Below are positions 13,201 to 23,300 of a stretch of DNA of 64,000 nucleotides, one piece after another. Position 1 is the first letter of the stretch. Every line of letters starts with the position of its first letter. The translations under genes were made by a program, and so were the position numbers. Under the pieces are notes generated by a model. It was given only the letters and a program-made list of their open reading frames with translations. It had not been told where the DNA came from and did no database searches. Source of the DNA: Lineus longissimus (Eukaryota; Nemertea; Pilidiophora; Heteronemertea; Lineidae); assembly GCF_910592395.1 (NCBI RefSeq), contig NC_088324.1:11062953-11126952 (forward strand). Reading direction: 5' to 3'.

Positions 13201-16200
13201 TTGCATTCACTCATCACTCTCATCATCCTCGGAGTCGCTCAACCGTTCAAAGCGCTCCACCTTGTCCTGCAATTCCAACATCTCTGCATGCTTGGAGAGT
13301 GCATATTCGCGGTACGCAGCTCTGACGCCCTCTAGCGTGACTTGTTGGAGTCGCAACGTGTACATCCAGGAACGTCGCATCTCGATTGTTGCTTTCACCA
13401 GTCGTTTATTTGTTTCTAGCAACTTCCTGTCCAGGATTACAACTTGCTCGCCAGCCCTGTACATCTTTCGCTCAACCTCCCGCAGCTGAGACCGGATCTT
13501 GGCTGTTAGCGTCTGACGGTTGTAGGCCATGGTGAGACTAGTGGGGAAATATTAACTTGAACTTCTGTGACCTGAACTGAGACCTGTGACAAAGACCGAG
13601 TTTTGTGACCTAGACTGAGTTTTGTGACCTAGACTGAGTTCTGTGACCTGGACTTGTGATCTGTGACCTGGACTTGTGCTGTGCGACCTGGACTTGTGCT
13701 CTGCGACCTGGACTTGTGTTCTGTGACCTGGACTTGTGTTCTGCGACCTGGACTTTGAGTTTGTAGTGGACGACTCAAATCGAACAAGACAAATATAGCT
13801 TCACTTTCGTTAGGGTTGGAAAACAACTGATGAAATCAAAAATTACAAACTATTTTATACCCGTCCCCAGGAATTGCCAGTGTCACAAGGTAATTCACTG
13901 ACATTTGATAAGATTCTGTCAAATTTGTCATGATAAAATTACTGAACTAATCTGTCAAATATGAGTAAACATCACCCTAATTAGGCAAGCCCATTAGGCC
14001 TTTGTTCATTAATCAATACACCTGTTAATTAACTCACCTTCAAATGACTATCAAATCAGAGAAGCAAGCAAAAATGCTAATTAGAAGTTAATTACCCCCT
14101 ACAATTAAATTCCTGTAAAATCATGCAATTACCCATTCATTATTTACACTTATTTTCATCAGGTTTTAATTAGTGATTTTATTGATAAGTCAATAATTTG
14201 GTACAGCTTGACTTGTGATTTTAGTGATGAAGTGAATAAGGTCACACATATAATTGTAGATGATCTGATAATCGAAATTCCCATAATAACATGTTGACAG
14301 GTTCAAACAAAACATGATGTGAACCTTAGGTTGAAGGCTTGGTGATGTTATAGGAATATGTCAATATCTGACTGAGGAATCTACCTGACATGAAGTGGGG
14401 TATAAAACCCAGGGCTGGAAATGCAACCTCACAATCCATTTGACCACCACAGTGTTAACTTAAGATTTATCCCAAGTCATATCTCAATTAACTTAAGTTA
14501 TATCCCAAGTCACATCTCGGAAATCTTCAAGAATGGAAGTCATGGAAGCCGACATTGATGTTCTCTTCGAAATCCAAGACACCGAGCGAAAGATTTTCAA
14601 GGCCTGTGAGCAAGTCCTCCTGATCGACAGAAAACTACAAGATCTACAGAAGCGATTCCAGGTGGCGACTACCAACGGACGGCGAGCCTCCCGCTACAAC
14701 CTGAAGATCCAGATCGTGACCTTGGAGGGCGTGAAGAGAGCCTATCATACATACACCAACCTCAAGGCCGAAGAAATTGCAGAAATGACCGAGAAGCTGT
14801 ACAACGAATCAAGCACCGAAGATGAGTTCTATGACACCGATGAGTGAGATGAAAGATCAAGATCCTGCTTCAAATGGTTCTTTTCAGAACCACAAAATAT
14901 TTTCAAAGAGACCAATCATTAATCACATCTGCTTGAAGAAATGAAAGATTGAATCCCTCAGGTTTTAGCTACAGGCATCCTGACTCCCAAATAGAGTCAT
15001 AATGTTAAAATGATTGATTTAAATGCTGTACGCAACTTGACACAAGAAAGCTCCGAGATCGGCAACGTGTGGGGCAAGATGGCTGTACAGTGAAAAGTTT
15101 TGTCACAGAGTAATTAAGAGGCTTGACTGTTCATTTTTACTTACTTTCTTAACCACTTTTGCATTTGTCGAGGGTTTTTGGCATCAAACTGTAATGGTTG
15201 GTAGAACTCTGACTTTTCAAAGTCAATACTGTACGTATCCCAAAATGGGCCAAACGGATTGCCGTCTTTGGCATTGCAGTCTCCCTTGGTTGGACCATGG
15301 CGCGGATAATAACAATATGCTGAAATAGAAATTTGCTCTGATTGAAATCGCAAACATGATGAACAAGAGACAGAGTACATTGAAATAAGTTCTATGTATT
15401 TTTCTGGCCAGAGTGCATTTTGCACTATCCAATCAAGGTTACTTCCCTTCATTCTGTTACCAATATCACCACACATTTTGAGATTTGCCAAAATTCATGT
15501 CCCCCCCCCCCCCCACCCAACACAGATACCGAAACTTTTGTACTGTCAATATCACCATACCTGTCCGTTGGCCGGCTGGCCATATACTTGGAGCAAGCTC
15601 CGACATAAAATCTTCCATCGTTATAACGCGATGATACTGTTTTATTGGATCCACTTCAAAGTAAGTTTTGAAAGGCACTTGGACCTAAAAGAAAGGAGGC
15701 TTATTACAAATTGACACTTCAGTTGGATGCTGAGCAGTACAGTGTCTTGAAAACCAACCACTCAAGACGGACACTGGACAAAGTAATTATAAGGACATTC
15801 CCAGTGTTAAAGCAAGAATTTCTCATTAGGGAGTCAAACCAGCAGTTTTTAAGTCGATTTCAAATAAAAAATTAGAACTTTCAATAATAAATTTCATCAC
15901 AGCTGGATTTTCTGAAGCAAAACATCACATTATTATAGTTGAGCCACCAAGGATTAAGAAAGACAAATCTTTATTAATTCTTGGCCATACTTACAGATTT
16001 ATAGCTTCCAGGTCGATACTCGACGAAGGGAGGTAGCACCAAAGTTCTATTTACTGCACGGGCAAACGAGAGTGCCCCCAAGTAGTGATCGGCTTGGTTA
16101 CCAAACCGACCTGTTAAATATAAAACAAAGATATAGCATCAATTTGGGAAAAGTGAGGAGGGCGTCTTCCCTGAATATCGGGAAAAGCGGTTTTGGACTT

Positions 16201-18199
16201 CTTCAACCAGACAACCTTTTTTGTTTCCATCAGCTAAATAGATGCAGAGAAGCAAGACCATCTTGACAGGGTGCTTTTAATATATGGTATTTTAATCATT
16301 TTTTAGAGCCAATTGTAAGCCTGTCGCATTGTTGAAGCTAACGAGTTTGGCAGGGCGCGGGGACTCTAAAATTAGGCTTAACTTAACAGTTTATAACATA
16401 GCATATGCCATTCTTCAATCCCATAACAATTAATTTGAGCCAGATTACAGAACAGATATCGAAGGATTGAATCACTGCCACTGACATCAAAATATAATGC
16501 AGCCGTTGCTGGTGAACGACTCTATCTCGGAAGATGACAGATCGGTCTCGGGATGGTGAAACAATCGATAGTAGGCCAATATGGTGATAAAATTGACAGC
16601 GGGCCGGGGATTCAGAAATCAAGATAATTGTCTCACTAGTTTTTTTAAATGTCTATGGATAGATGTAAGCAATTCTCTAAGTCTCCACAACAGTCCCTAG
16701 TTACTATTGTGGAAATGGTCTGTTTTGGTACCAGGGATTCAAGACAAACCAAATATGATCAATTACAACATGTAAATAAAAGCTGTCACATAATTAGTTC
16801 AACGTCAGCTGATGACTCCAAGGATCAAAATTGCCTTGCTCCATCCTGAATGCCCAGCGAGACAAAGAGGTCATCATTTGTTACCAACAGGCCTCAACCA
16901 ATCCACAGGTTTTTGCCATAACTCCTTACACCACTCATCTGGCACAGCAGGGACCACACACTGTCACAGCTTGACCAATCATCATTTGATAGCATGCCCA
17001 GCCAATCATATTGACATGCCGTCCGTACAAATCATACCTTCAACCAAAATTCTGGTATATAACTTATAAAGATTCCTTCATTTTGAGCAGAAAGACAAAG
17101 TTGCCAAGCTGACATTGTTATAACACAAACCGCCAATTGAAAATACCAAACAGATTTTATAGTCAAAATGTTAAATCCTGGCGGTGCCATTTTAGACAAG
17201 CTCCACACTGAAACGATTTAAGCGATATAAATTTCACAAATAATGACATTCAGGAAAGTGCCTCATATTGTTCAGCACTCGTAACTTATATGTCATTGGA
17301 TTTAGCTCCGCCAATTCAGATTAAGAGTTAGATTAAAACATCCAGTATCTTTTTGGATAGGATTATCTTATGACACAAACTTTGCAGATAAATGTTAGGA
17401 ATTTCTGAGAATTTAAAATACTGTGTAATTATACTTTGTATCCAACTTTTAATCTTTATCAATAACGGAGAGATTTAGCATTTGTTACAAATGTTAAGAG
17501 ATTCTGGCTTGTTGTTGCATTCAGTTTTTGCACTGAATCCAGAGACTTGAAACTGTCCATCTGGGGACAATAAAGGATCTTGAAATCACGAAGAATTCCA
17601 TGGCAGGTTTGATGGCTCTGTCAGCTGATTGGTCAGTTCTGGTTATGTGCAAACCGTACGAACGGCCTGTCAGGGATATCAGCTAATGTTAGTCAATGTC
17701 ACACTGTCTCATGCTTTCATGTGCCATGAACATGCAAGCTTCAATGGTGACGAAAACAAGGACATAGTTAACTACCGTACTTGTTTAAAACGATAAGCGC
17801 AATCACTGAATTAGCATCAAATCCCCCATGAATCCTTTGAAAAGTGGCACCTATTCCGTGATCGGGGAATGCAAACACATTCCCTTTGATGCTAGCATGC
17901 ACAGGCAGTGTGTGTCACTGTGGTACATCCTCTAGTACAGGTGTAGATGTGTACTGTCACTACAGTACTGCATGGTGATCATGTATGATGATGTACTCTG
18001 CATAGCAAATTTTGATAATTTTCAAAGTCAAATAACTATCGAAAAAAACTGCTGCAAGTGATCAAAACTGGTGTTTTCACTTACCCATACATGGACAGAA
18101 CAGAATGTATCCCTGTTTGTCGACATCAGCACCGAATACGGGATATAAACAGCAAATTATTGAGAGGAAAACGAGGAAACCCGACACGTCCTCCATCAT
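7273..18199 (-). CDS. POFUT1: GDP-fucose protein O-fucosyltransferase 1
   Basis: Seven exons join in frame to 390 codons (human protein 388): 18199-18085, 16110-15995, 15684-15561, 15319-15145, 12989-12794, 10348-10112 and 7482-7273, all with GT/AG ends. Exon 1 gives a signal peptide ([17 protein letters not shown], cleavage near VFGA) and CPCMG. Exon 2 continues [11 protein letters not shown], the N-terminal family motif. Exon 4 carries EGNPFGPFW-like [11 protein letters not shown]. Exon 5 ends [11 protein letters not shown], whose Arg is the GDP-fucose-binding catalytic residue. Exon 6 has MFASPQC and FVAADSN, and exon 7 [22 protein letters not shown]. The protein ends HDEF, matching the KDEL-like ER retention tail (RDEF in human). 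The enzyme adds O-fucose to EGF repeats of Notch and similar proteins in the ER. Intron 4 contains two other genes. The gene is divergent from the SIRT4-like gene. The first of two adjacent ATGs was taken as the start. Confidence 0.96.
7483..10111 (-). other. POFUT1 intron 6
   Basis: A 2.6-kb intron with a phase 0 junction. The short ORFs inside (for example one at 9823-10104 with a run of Asp from GAT repeats, and one at 8209-8571) show no recognisable domain. Nothing else was identified. Confidence 0.8.
10349..12793 (-). other. POFUT1 intron 5
   Basis: A 2.4-kb phase 0 intron. It has short low-complexity stretches (for example AAATGACACT repeated near 12356-12378) but no gene or RNA that I can support. 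Confidence 0.8.
13151..13163 (-). promoter_or_regulatory. Histone-downstream-element-like site of nested gene A
   Basis: Read on the minus strand, 10 nt after the stem-loop, the sequence is CTAAAAAGAGACC. The AAAGAGACCAATC core is shared exactly with the site after nested gene B at 14905-14917. Purine-rich elements here (CAAGAAAGA in sea urchin, AAAGAGCTG in mouse) pair with U7 snRNA in histone pre-mRNA cleavage. Confidence 0.75.
13174..13189 (-). terminator. Histone-type 3' stem-loop of nested gene A
   Basis: Minus-strand GGTTCTTTTCAGGACC forms a 6-bp stem (one G-U pair) with a UUUC tetraloop and is followed by ACCAA. It lies 17 nt after the stop codon. It meets the metazoan replication-dependent histone consensus (GG-C base of stem, U-rich 4-nt loop, ACC flank). 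Confidence 0.88.
13207..13530 (-). CDS. Nested gene A: small coiled-coil/acidic-tail protein with histone-type 3' end
   Basis: Single-exon ORF of 107 residues inside POFUT1 intron 4, on the same strand as the host. The start has a strong context (CACCATGG). The protein is mostly predicted helix, charged, with a core from about residue 16: [18 protein letters not shown], then [20 protein letters not shown]. It ends in an acidic tail ([10 protein letters not shown]). It is paralogous to nested gene B (about 30 identities over 68 aligned core residues, no large gaps). I recognise no known family, and it has no histone-fold signature. Transcription signals are a TATA box at 13859-13851 and an initiator-like TCAGTT at 13830-13825. 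The 3' end shows a histone stem-loop and U7-like element. The 5' UTR of about 300 nt is largely a 20-bp tandem repeat. The context suggests an S-phase-regulated mRNA, and the function is unknown. Confidence 0.85.
   Translation of the reverse strand: MAYNRQTLTAKIRSQLREVERKMYRAGEQVVILDRKLLETNKRLVKATIEMRRSWMYTLRLQQVTLEGVRAAYREYALSKHAEMLELQDKVERFERLSDSEDDESDE
13560..13758 (-). repeat. 20-bp tandem repeat in the 5' UTR of nested gene A
   Basis: Six units in perfect 20-bp register (13641-13755; plus-strand unit CTGTGACCTGGACTTGTGNT) and about three more degenerate units before them. They lie between the presumed transcription start (about 13828) and the ATG at 13530, so they would be transcribed into the leader. 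Confidence 0.85.
13825..13859 (-). promoter_or_regulatory. TATA box and initiator of nested gene A
   Basis: Minus-strand TATAAAATA at 13859-13851, with TCAGTT at 13830-13825. The A of the initiator lies 31 nt downstream of the TATA start, the canonical RNA polymerase II spacing. Confidence 0.7.
13870..14400. promoter_or_regulatory. Shared divergent promoter region of nested genes A and B
   Basis: About 540 bp separate the two TATA boxes. The interval has a cluster of TAATTA/ATTAAT cores at about 13978, 14008, 14026, 14077, 14087 and 14166, with a related CAATTAAA at 14102. These resemble homeodomain binding cores. No CCAAT box or histone octamer was seen. Confidence 0.45.
14401..14431 (+). 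promoter_or_regulatory. TATA box and initiator of nested gene B
   Basis: TATAAAACCC starts at 14401 in a G-rich context, and an initiator-like TCACA has its A at 14431, exactly 30 nt downstream. The implied leader is about 100 nt and contains two copies of a roughly 30-bp block ending TATCCCAAGTCAYATCTC (about 14457-14518). Confidence 0.72.
14533..14847 (+). CDS. Nested gene B: small coiled-coil/acidic-tail protein with histone-type 3' end
   Basis: Single-exon ORF of 104 residues in POFUT1 intron 4, antisense to the host gene and divergent from nested gene A. The core matches gene [19 protein letters not shown] at about residues 18-35, then [14 protein letters not shown], then [13 protein letters not shown] near 63-75. 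It ends in an acidic tail ([12 protein letters not shown]). Helical and charged throughout the core, with no signal peptide or membrane segment. The first ATG of the ORF follows the TATA-directed start by about 100 nt, so it is the likely initiator. The mRNA should be intronless and end at a histone stem-loop, and no AATAAA occurs in the next 250 nt. Not a known histone, function unknown. An S-phase chromatin or chaperone-like role is inference only. Confidence 0.85.
   Translation: MEVMEADIDVLFEIQDTERKIFKACEQVLLIDRKLQDLQKRFQVATTNGRRASRYNLKIQIVTLEGVKRAYHTYTNLKAEEIAEMTEKLYNESSTEDEFYDTDE
14876..14891 (+). terminator. Histone-type 3' stem-loop of nested gene B
   Basis: GGTTCTTTTCAGAACC is a perfect 6-bp stem with a UUUC loop, preceded by CAAAT and followed by ACAAA, 28 nt after the stop. 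It fits the replication-dependent histone mRNA consensus without mismatch in the stem-loop. Confidence 0.92.
14904..14917 (+). promoter_or_regulatory. Histone-downstream-element-like site of nested gene B
   Basis: CAAAGAGACCAATC starts 12 nt after the stem-loop. Its AAAGAGACCAATC part is identical to the site after gene A although the flanks differ, which suggests selection on U7 pairing or a related processing signal. Confidence 0.75.
15320..18084 (-). other. POFUT1 introns 1-3
   Basis: Three introns: 15320-15560 (241 bp, containing a run of about 15 C at 15502), 15685-15994 (310 bp) and 16111-18084 (about 2.0 kb, the first intron). No further genes were identified in them. Confidence 0.85.
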
Positions 18200-18611
18200 G
18201 TTCACTGATTGGGGATGCCCTTACTGGGAATCCCGAATATGACCTCAGGAATTCCCAAAGATTTAGTTTTTCCTTGTTCCCGCTGATGCGCTGGCGGCGC
18301 TAGCTCCCAATATTTCTGTAAGGACTTTGATTAACTGTAAACAAATACCACTTTAACACAATCAAACGGTCTGATCCTTATTTTTGTGAGCTAATTTTGT
18401 GTAAAAAGTATTAAAGTTGATATTCAATATAGGTATCTCATTATTGAAGTGGTACATTTCTTGAAATCATTGGGGAATCCCTTGCCCAGGGGATCAGCTG
18501 GTAAGTCCCATGCACTACTACAGTACAGTGTACATGTGTTTCCATACTACTGTCTGCAGGTGATGTACCTTTCTCTTTTCAGCTTCTGCATTGTGACAAG
18601 ACTAAATTGAA
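18200..18611. promoter_or_regulatory. Compact head-to-head promoter, POFUT1 / SIRT4-like
   Basis: Only about 410 bp separate the two divergent start codons. The part nearest POFUT1 is locally GC-rich (around 18285-18302), and no TATA box was seen. GTAAGT at 18501 and a pyrimidine-rich TTTTCAG ending at 18582 could bound an 82-bp 5' UTR intron of the sirtuin gene. Confidence 0.55.
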
Positions 18612-20147
18612 ATGGCTGGAACAATCTGCAGGGGATCTTTCTACAAGCTTCAAGGACTTGGCCTCCAACAATCGTTAATCAGAACTTTCTCCTTCTCCCA
18701 ATCTTCAATGGCAAAGATCCTGCAGGAACCTAATCTACGCTTTGTCCCCGAGAGCAACCCAGTTCTGGAGAGTGATATCAAAACTTGCAGACTTTGTTGA
18801 AAAGCACAAAAGGATTTTCGTCCTTACTGGGGCTGGTATGTCAACTGCTAGTGGAATACCTGATTACCGATCAGAGGGGGTGGGGCTCTATGCAAGGGGT
18901 GACAAACGCCCAATTCAACATGGAGACTTTTTAAAAAGTGAGAAAAACCGGCAGAGATATTGGGCTCGAAATTATGTTGGCTGGCCCAAATTTTCATCGG
19001 TCTTGCCAAATAGTGGACACAAGATTCTTAGTGACTGGGAAAAAAGGAAGAAAATCTCCTGGCTTGTGACCCAAAATGTTGATGCTCTTCACCACAAGGC
19101 TGGGAGCAGGAACGTGACTGAGCTGCATGGTTGTTCTCACCGGGTGGAGTGTTTGCAGTGCGGTTCTGGCATGATGCGTCATCGGCTCCAGGAGTTGATA
19201 GCGGACATGAATCCACACTTCCATGAAGAATCTCTTGACATTGCCCCAGATGGTGATGTGCAGCTTTCAGATTATCAAGTTAGGAGTTTTCAGGTGAGTT
19301 CACTTGTGTCCATTATGTTAGAGGAAACAAGAGGCGCGCAGGAGCCAGGTAGGTCAGACTAAGTTACACAAAGACGCCTGTAGGGGCCTCCCCTCTCACA
19401 GTACATCAAAACCATTCATGGTTGTATGAGGAATAAAATGATTGCTCAATCAAACACAACCCGTGCCCCAAACTGCTCATACTAGTCACCCAAAGACCGC
19501 CAATTGGACCCCCTGGCATTTGCCTGCAAACCATGAAAGGAATAAAATGCTTTTTATGTACATGTACTTACTTCCCTTCTTTCAGGTTCCATCTTGTCCT
19601 TCTTGTGGCGGCGTCCTCCAACCTCAGATTGTATTCTTTGGTGCCAACGTTGCCAAACCCATTGTAATGTTCGTCTTCAGGAAAGTGGAAGAATGTGACA
19701 GCGTATTGGTCCTTGGGTCTTCACTGGAGGTGAGAATTTTATTGTCCTTTTTTCTGATGGTGATTAATTTTCGAACTCAGTCAGAGAATAGGCAGGTTTT
19801 GCCACCCTTTCAAATGTGAAAGTACCCTATTGGATTAGATGATTGTATTATGAACTACAGACACCATTTTAAACTCTAAAGTCTCAATTAGTTCCAGTTT
19901 CACATGTTTTCTTGAGCTCTATTGCCAATGAACAATTGCTAATGATATGATATCTCTTCACTCTTGACAGGTTTACTCTGGGTACAGGTTTGTTGTTGCC
20001 GCCTCAAAACGTGAGCTACCGATAGCCATCGTCAATATTGGCCCGACACGTGCCGAGGACCTAGCCACAATCAAAATCCGTGGACAATGTATGGACGTAC
20101 TTGAACGGACTGATGCTCTCTTGCAAGAACGATTCAAAGCCAGTTAA
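18612..20147 (+). CDS. SIRT4: SIRT4-type mitochondrial sirtuin, with a one-base frame disruption
   Basis: Exons 18612-19293, 19586-19729 and 19971-20147, with phase 0 GT-AG introns, encode about 333 residues (human SIRT4 is 314). The N-terminus is Arg/Ser/Phe-rich like a mitochondrial targeting peptide. The NAD-binding motifs are [22 protein letters not shown] and TQNVDALH; the catalytic His is in ELHGC. The zinc Cys pairs are CLQC (exon 1) and CPSC (exon 2). The C-terminus has GSSLEVYSGYRF and [10 protein letters not shown], typical of SIRT4. The start-codon frame runs to SDI and then stops at 18800. The conserved frame continues at [11 protein letters not shown], so the AAAA at 18780-18783 holds one base too many (or two too few). 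This could be a base-calling or assembly error, a polymorphism, or early decay. An AATAAA at 20355 follows the stop. SIRT4-class enzymes act as NAD-dependent deacylases/ADP-ribosyltransferases in mitochondria. Confidence 0.9.
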
Positions 20148-20354
20148 TTCTGATGCGACTGAATTTTGGATTGGCTAAAGTAAAGGCCTTGGGTGCCCAA
20201 TGATGTAGATGTATGTCTCTTACGCCTGGCTGTTAGGTGCCCAAGGGCAAAGATCAACATTGCAACAAAGGGTTTGAAGTTCAAAAGCGAAGCATTGGTT
20301 TGTAAAGCATAGATTATTGTGATTCTAGATGCTCTAGTCAAATTAAATGTTTAA

Positions 20355-20360
20355 AATAAA
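20355..20360 (+). terminator. Polyadenylation signal of the SIRT4-like gene
   Basis: AATAAA, 208 nt after the stop codon of the SIRT4-like gene. Confidence 0.65.
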
Positions 20361-23300
20361 CCTAGTTTTTTAAAATTATTTGCTTACTTCTTTTCGACTT
20401 TGGCAACTGCTCTTGGAAAATGTACAGTTGAGTCTTGTATCCAGGCCATCGGTCGCTCTTGGAAGATGTGCGGTTGTGTCTTTCCTGTTGATATAGCCAC
20501 TGGCAATGGCAATGGCCTTTGATAGATATACTGTAAAATCGGCCAAGAGTCATCTCAATGTTCTATTGATAGCATCACTTTGACAATAATGAACTGGTAC
20601 ATGTACTAGTATTACATGGTGTTGCAAGCTTGTATCAAGATAGCTCCTTACCGACATTACAGTAATCACTGATCAACTAGAAAGTCCCATGAGCTGCTCC
20701 GGCAAATTTAAGGTTTCAAGAATAGATCATTCCACCTAGCAGTGCAGTCCAGATCTTGAGACACTAACGTGGGTTGGTGGAACTGAAATGCCACAAAAGG
20801 GCAATTTCCTACTTGGAGGTCAACATGCCACGAGTAGGACAAATATAAAAAGGACTCAATATTTCAACCATAACAGTTTTATTTATCATGATAATACATT
20901 GTCAGTCACATTCGATGAAAGGGCTACCAACAGGAGATCACGATACAGAGTTGCGAGCCAAAGGTGGTGAGAAAACCTCACAAGCATTGTAGATCATACT
21001 GTCTGTCTGCCTCAAAGTCGACTGTGAGAGGCAAGACAGTGAGCAAGAACTAGACTTTTGTGGGTGACCAAGCCCTACTATCATTATAACGGTGCCTAAT
21101 CGAATGAATACATTGGTTACATGCCACAACAGACTCCTCACTTGAATCTTCACTGGAACAAATTTGAGGCGGCATATCAAGAGACTGTTCGCTTGTGGTG
21201 TTTTCCCTTCTTCCGTGTTCGCCTGTGACGCCCCACATACAAAATAAACCCTTGGTTGTACCAGGGAACATGCTATGGTGACTATGGATACAACCCCACA
21301 AGTCAACAAGCTCACAACAGAACAGCCTACAGATACTTAGCCTCAGAGGGGTGAAATGCACTCTTTGCTTCATAGCTAACACTCTCAATTTCACCTGACA
21401 CAAAAGATCGGGCTCGTCTATTGTTACTGCAAATCTATTCCCCAACGCAATACTGTTGTATCAATTAGGCACAGTGATAATGGAGCATGCACCATTACCA
21501 TATCTAGCCGAATATGATCTTTAGCAAAGCTCTAAATAGCGACAAGCTTGATAAGAATTAGTATACAACCTCATGAGTAGTAATGTCTCTTGGGTAGAAA
21601 TTCAACAACTGGAAATGTATCCCAGCAGTTGGTATTGCAGTGAAATGCAAAGACACATCAGCAAGTATTAGGTGGTGTACGCATCTGGAGCAAAAGACAA
21701 GAGGAGTTTTTGTATACAAAGGGTCATGTAGGTAAGACTGTCCACGTCTTCTGTGTCAAATTTATTTTACGTTTGGAACATTCCCCAGCTCATACAAGAC
21801 CCTCCTTGAATTTCTACCCAACATTATCACTGCATTCAATCAGGAGCCATTGCATTTTAGGGGGCAGGACGACTTTTAGGAATGTCATCCCTTTGAGGAA
21901 GACTACATGCAGGAGACAGATTTAGAACAACACCAAAAGGTGTCTGCACAATCTCTGCTACTATCTCACAATATATCAGCACTGTTCGCGCTTGTTGTCA
22001 AGTCACCAGACTGAGTTTCATAACCGATGCATATCACTTACCTGAAGACCACCAATTGGTCCCCAAGTGTCTGCCTACAACCCCCTTTGAATACGATGCC
22101 CTGCCACCAAAAAGTTGCAACCACTCCTGATTAGTATAACAATGTACCACATGTATGCATAATGATTGATATATCGAATATACACTTGTGACTGTATCTT
22201 ACAATGACTTCTTTGAGCTCCGGACAACCACATAAAAAATCATTTTGTGTGGAAAATTCTTTTAAACCAGGTTTTAAGCCACAGAACAAGTCTAAATATA
22301 ACACTGACGGCATACAGTCATCTTATCACAATATTTCACCAACAAAGTGCATCATTTGATGAGAGTAGGGACATTGTTGCAAACTGTGTTCAATCATGGC
22401 ATGCATGGCCTGGCTATGGCGTCTTGTCATTTGAACGACCACTTCATCTTCGTGACTTCTTGAAGTCAACCAACCTGACTTCAGCCTTGTCATGTTATTT
22501 TTACAGACATTGGCCCAACCATTTACTCTTAACCACAACAAATTACAATTCTGATCAACAATCTTCAGTAATCCATCCCAACTCTTTCCCAAAATAAATC
22601 ACATTAAACCATGGACCGTCTGCTCTTCGACCATAAACTGTATGCCGTCAGTGGTGTTGGCAGCCCTCTATAGCCCTCTATAGCCAATAGGTTACAACTA
22701 GGTCCGGGCGTCCAATCTCTGCAGTAGTTGCGTGTTAGCTCCTTTTACCCAGTTTAAAAAGGGTGCAGCCATCTACTAACATGTTAGAAGAAAGCTATCT
22801 GCTTAGCTTATTCTGGAGATGGACCTTCAGACCACACTGATGTAACCTAACAAAATTTCCTAACATTTATGAGAATATTGGACAAGAATTACTAAGTGGC
22901 TAAACCAGTAACATGTTAAAGCAATGAACAAGGGGAATGTCCTTTAAAATGAAAATCAACAGACTCTCCTTTCTTGACTACAAATGACACCGATTTCTCA
23001 GAGTCTTCTTTCTCTTGGAGCATGTTGGATCCTGATACTCTTGATGGGGGTCAGGCGATGCCCAGTAAATTGACCAACAAAGTAACGCTTGGTGAGCAGA
23101 CCGAAGACAATCAAATTTTGCTAGTTCCAAGCAGCATGCTTGGACACCATTGCTAAAAGATGGGTGCTCATACGTTGCTAAGGTCAAAATGGCATCAAAT
23201 ATCAAGTCTGTCCCGCCATCAGAGATGTCTGAAACCAACAAGCCCTATAAGTACAAACCAATCCAATCACATGGCAGACGTCTCAAACACAGAAACAAGC

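Larger units (their letters stand above)
12990..15144 (-). other. POFUT1 intron 4, host of the nested gene pair
   Basis: A 2.15-kb phase 2 intron (exon 4 ends with two bases of a Lys codon, completed by the first base of exon 5). It contains nested genes A and B with their promoters and 3' processing signals. Nothing else was recognised in it. Confidence 0.9.

Noticed and set aside
13629-13826. 65-codon minus-strand ORF with [10 protein letters not shown]-type repeats
   Set aside because: It has no ATG start and is simply the 20-bp leader repeat of nested gene A read in frame.
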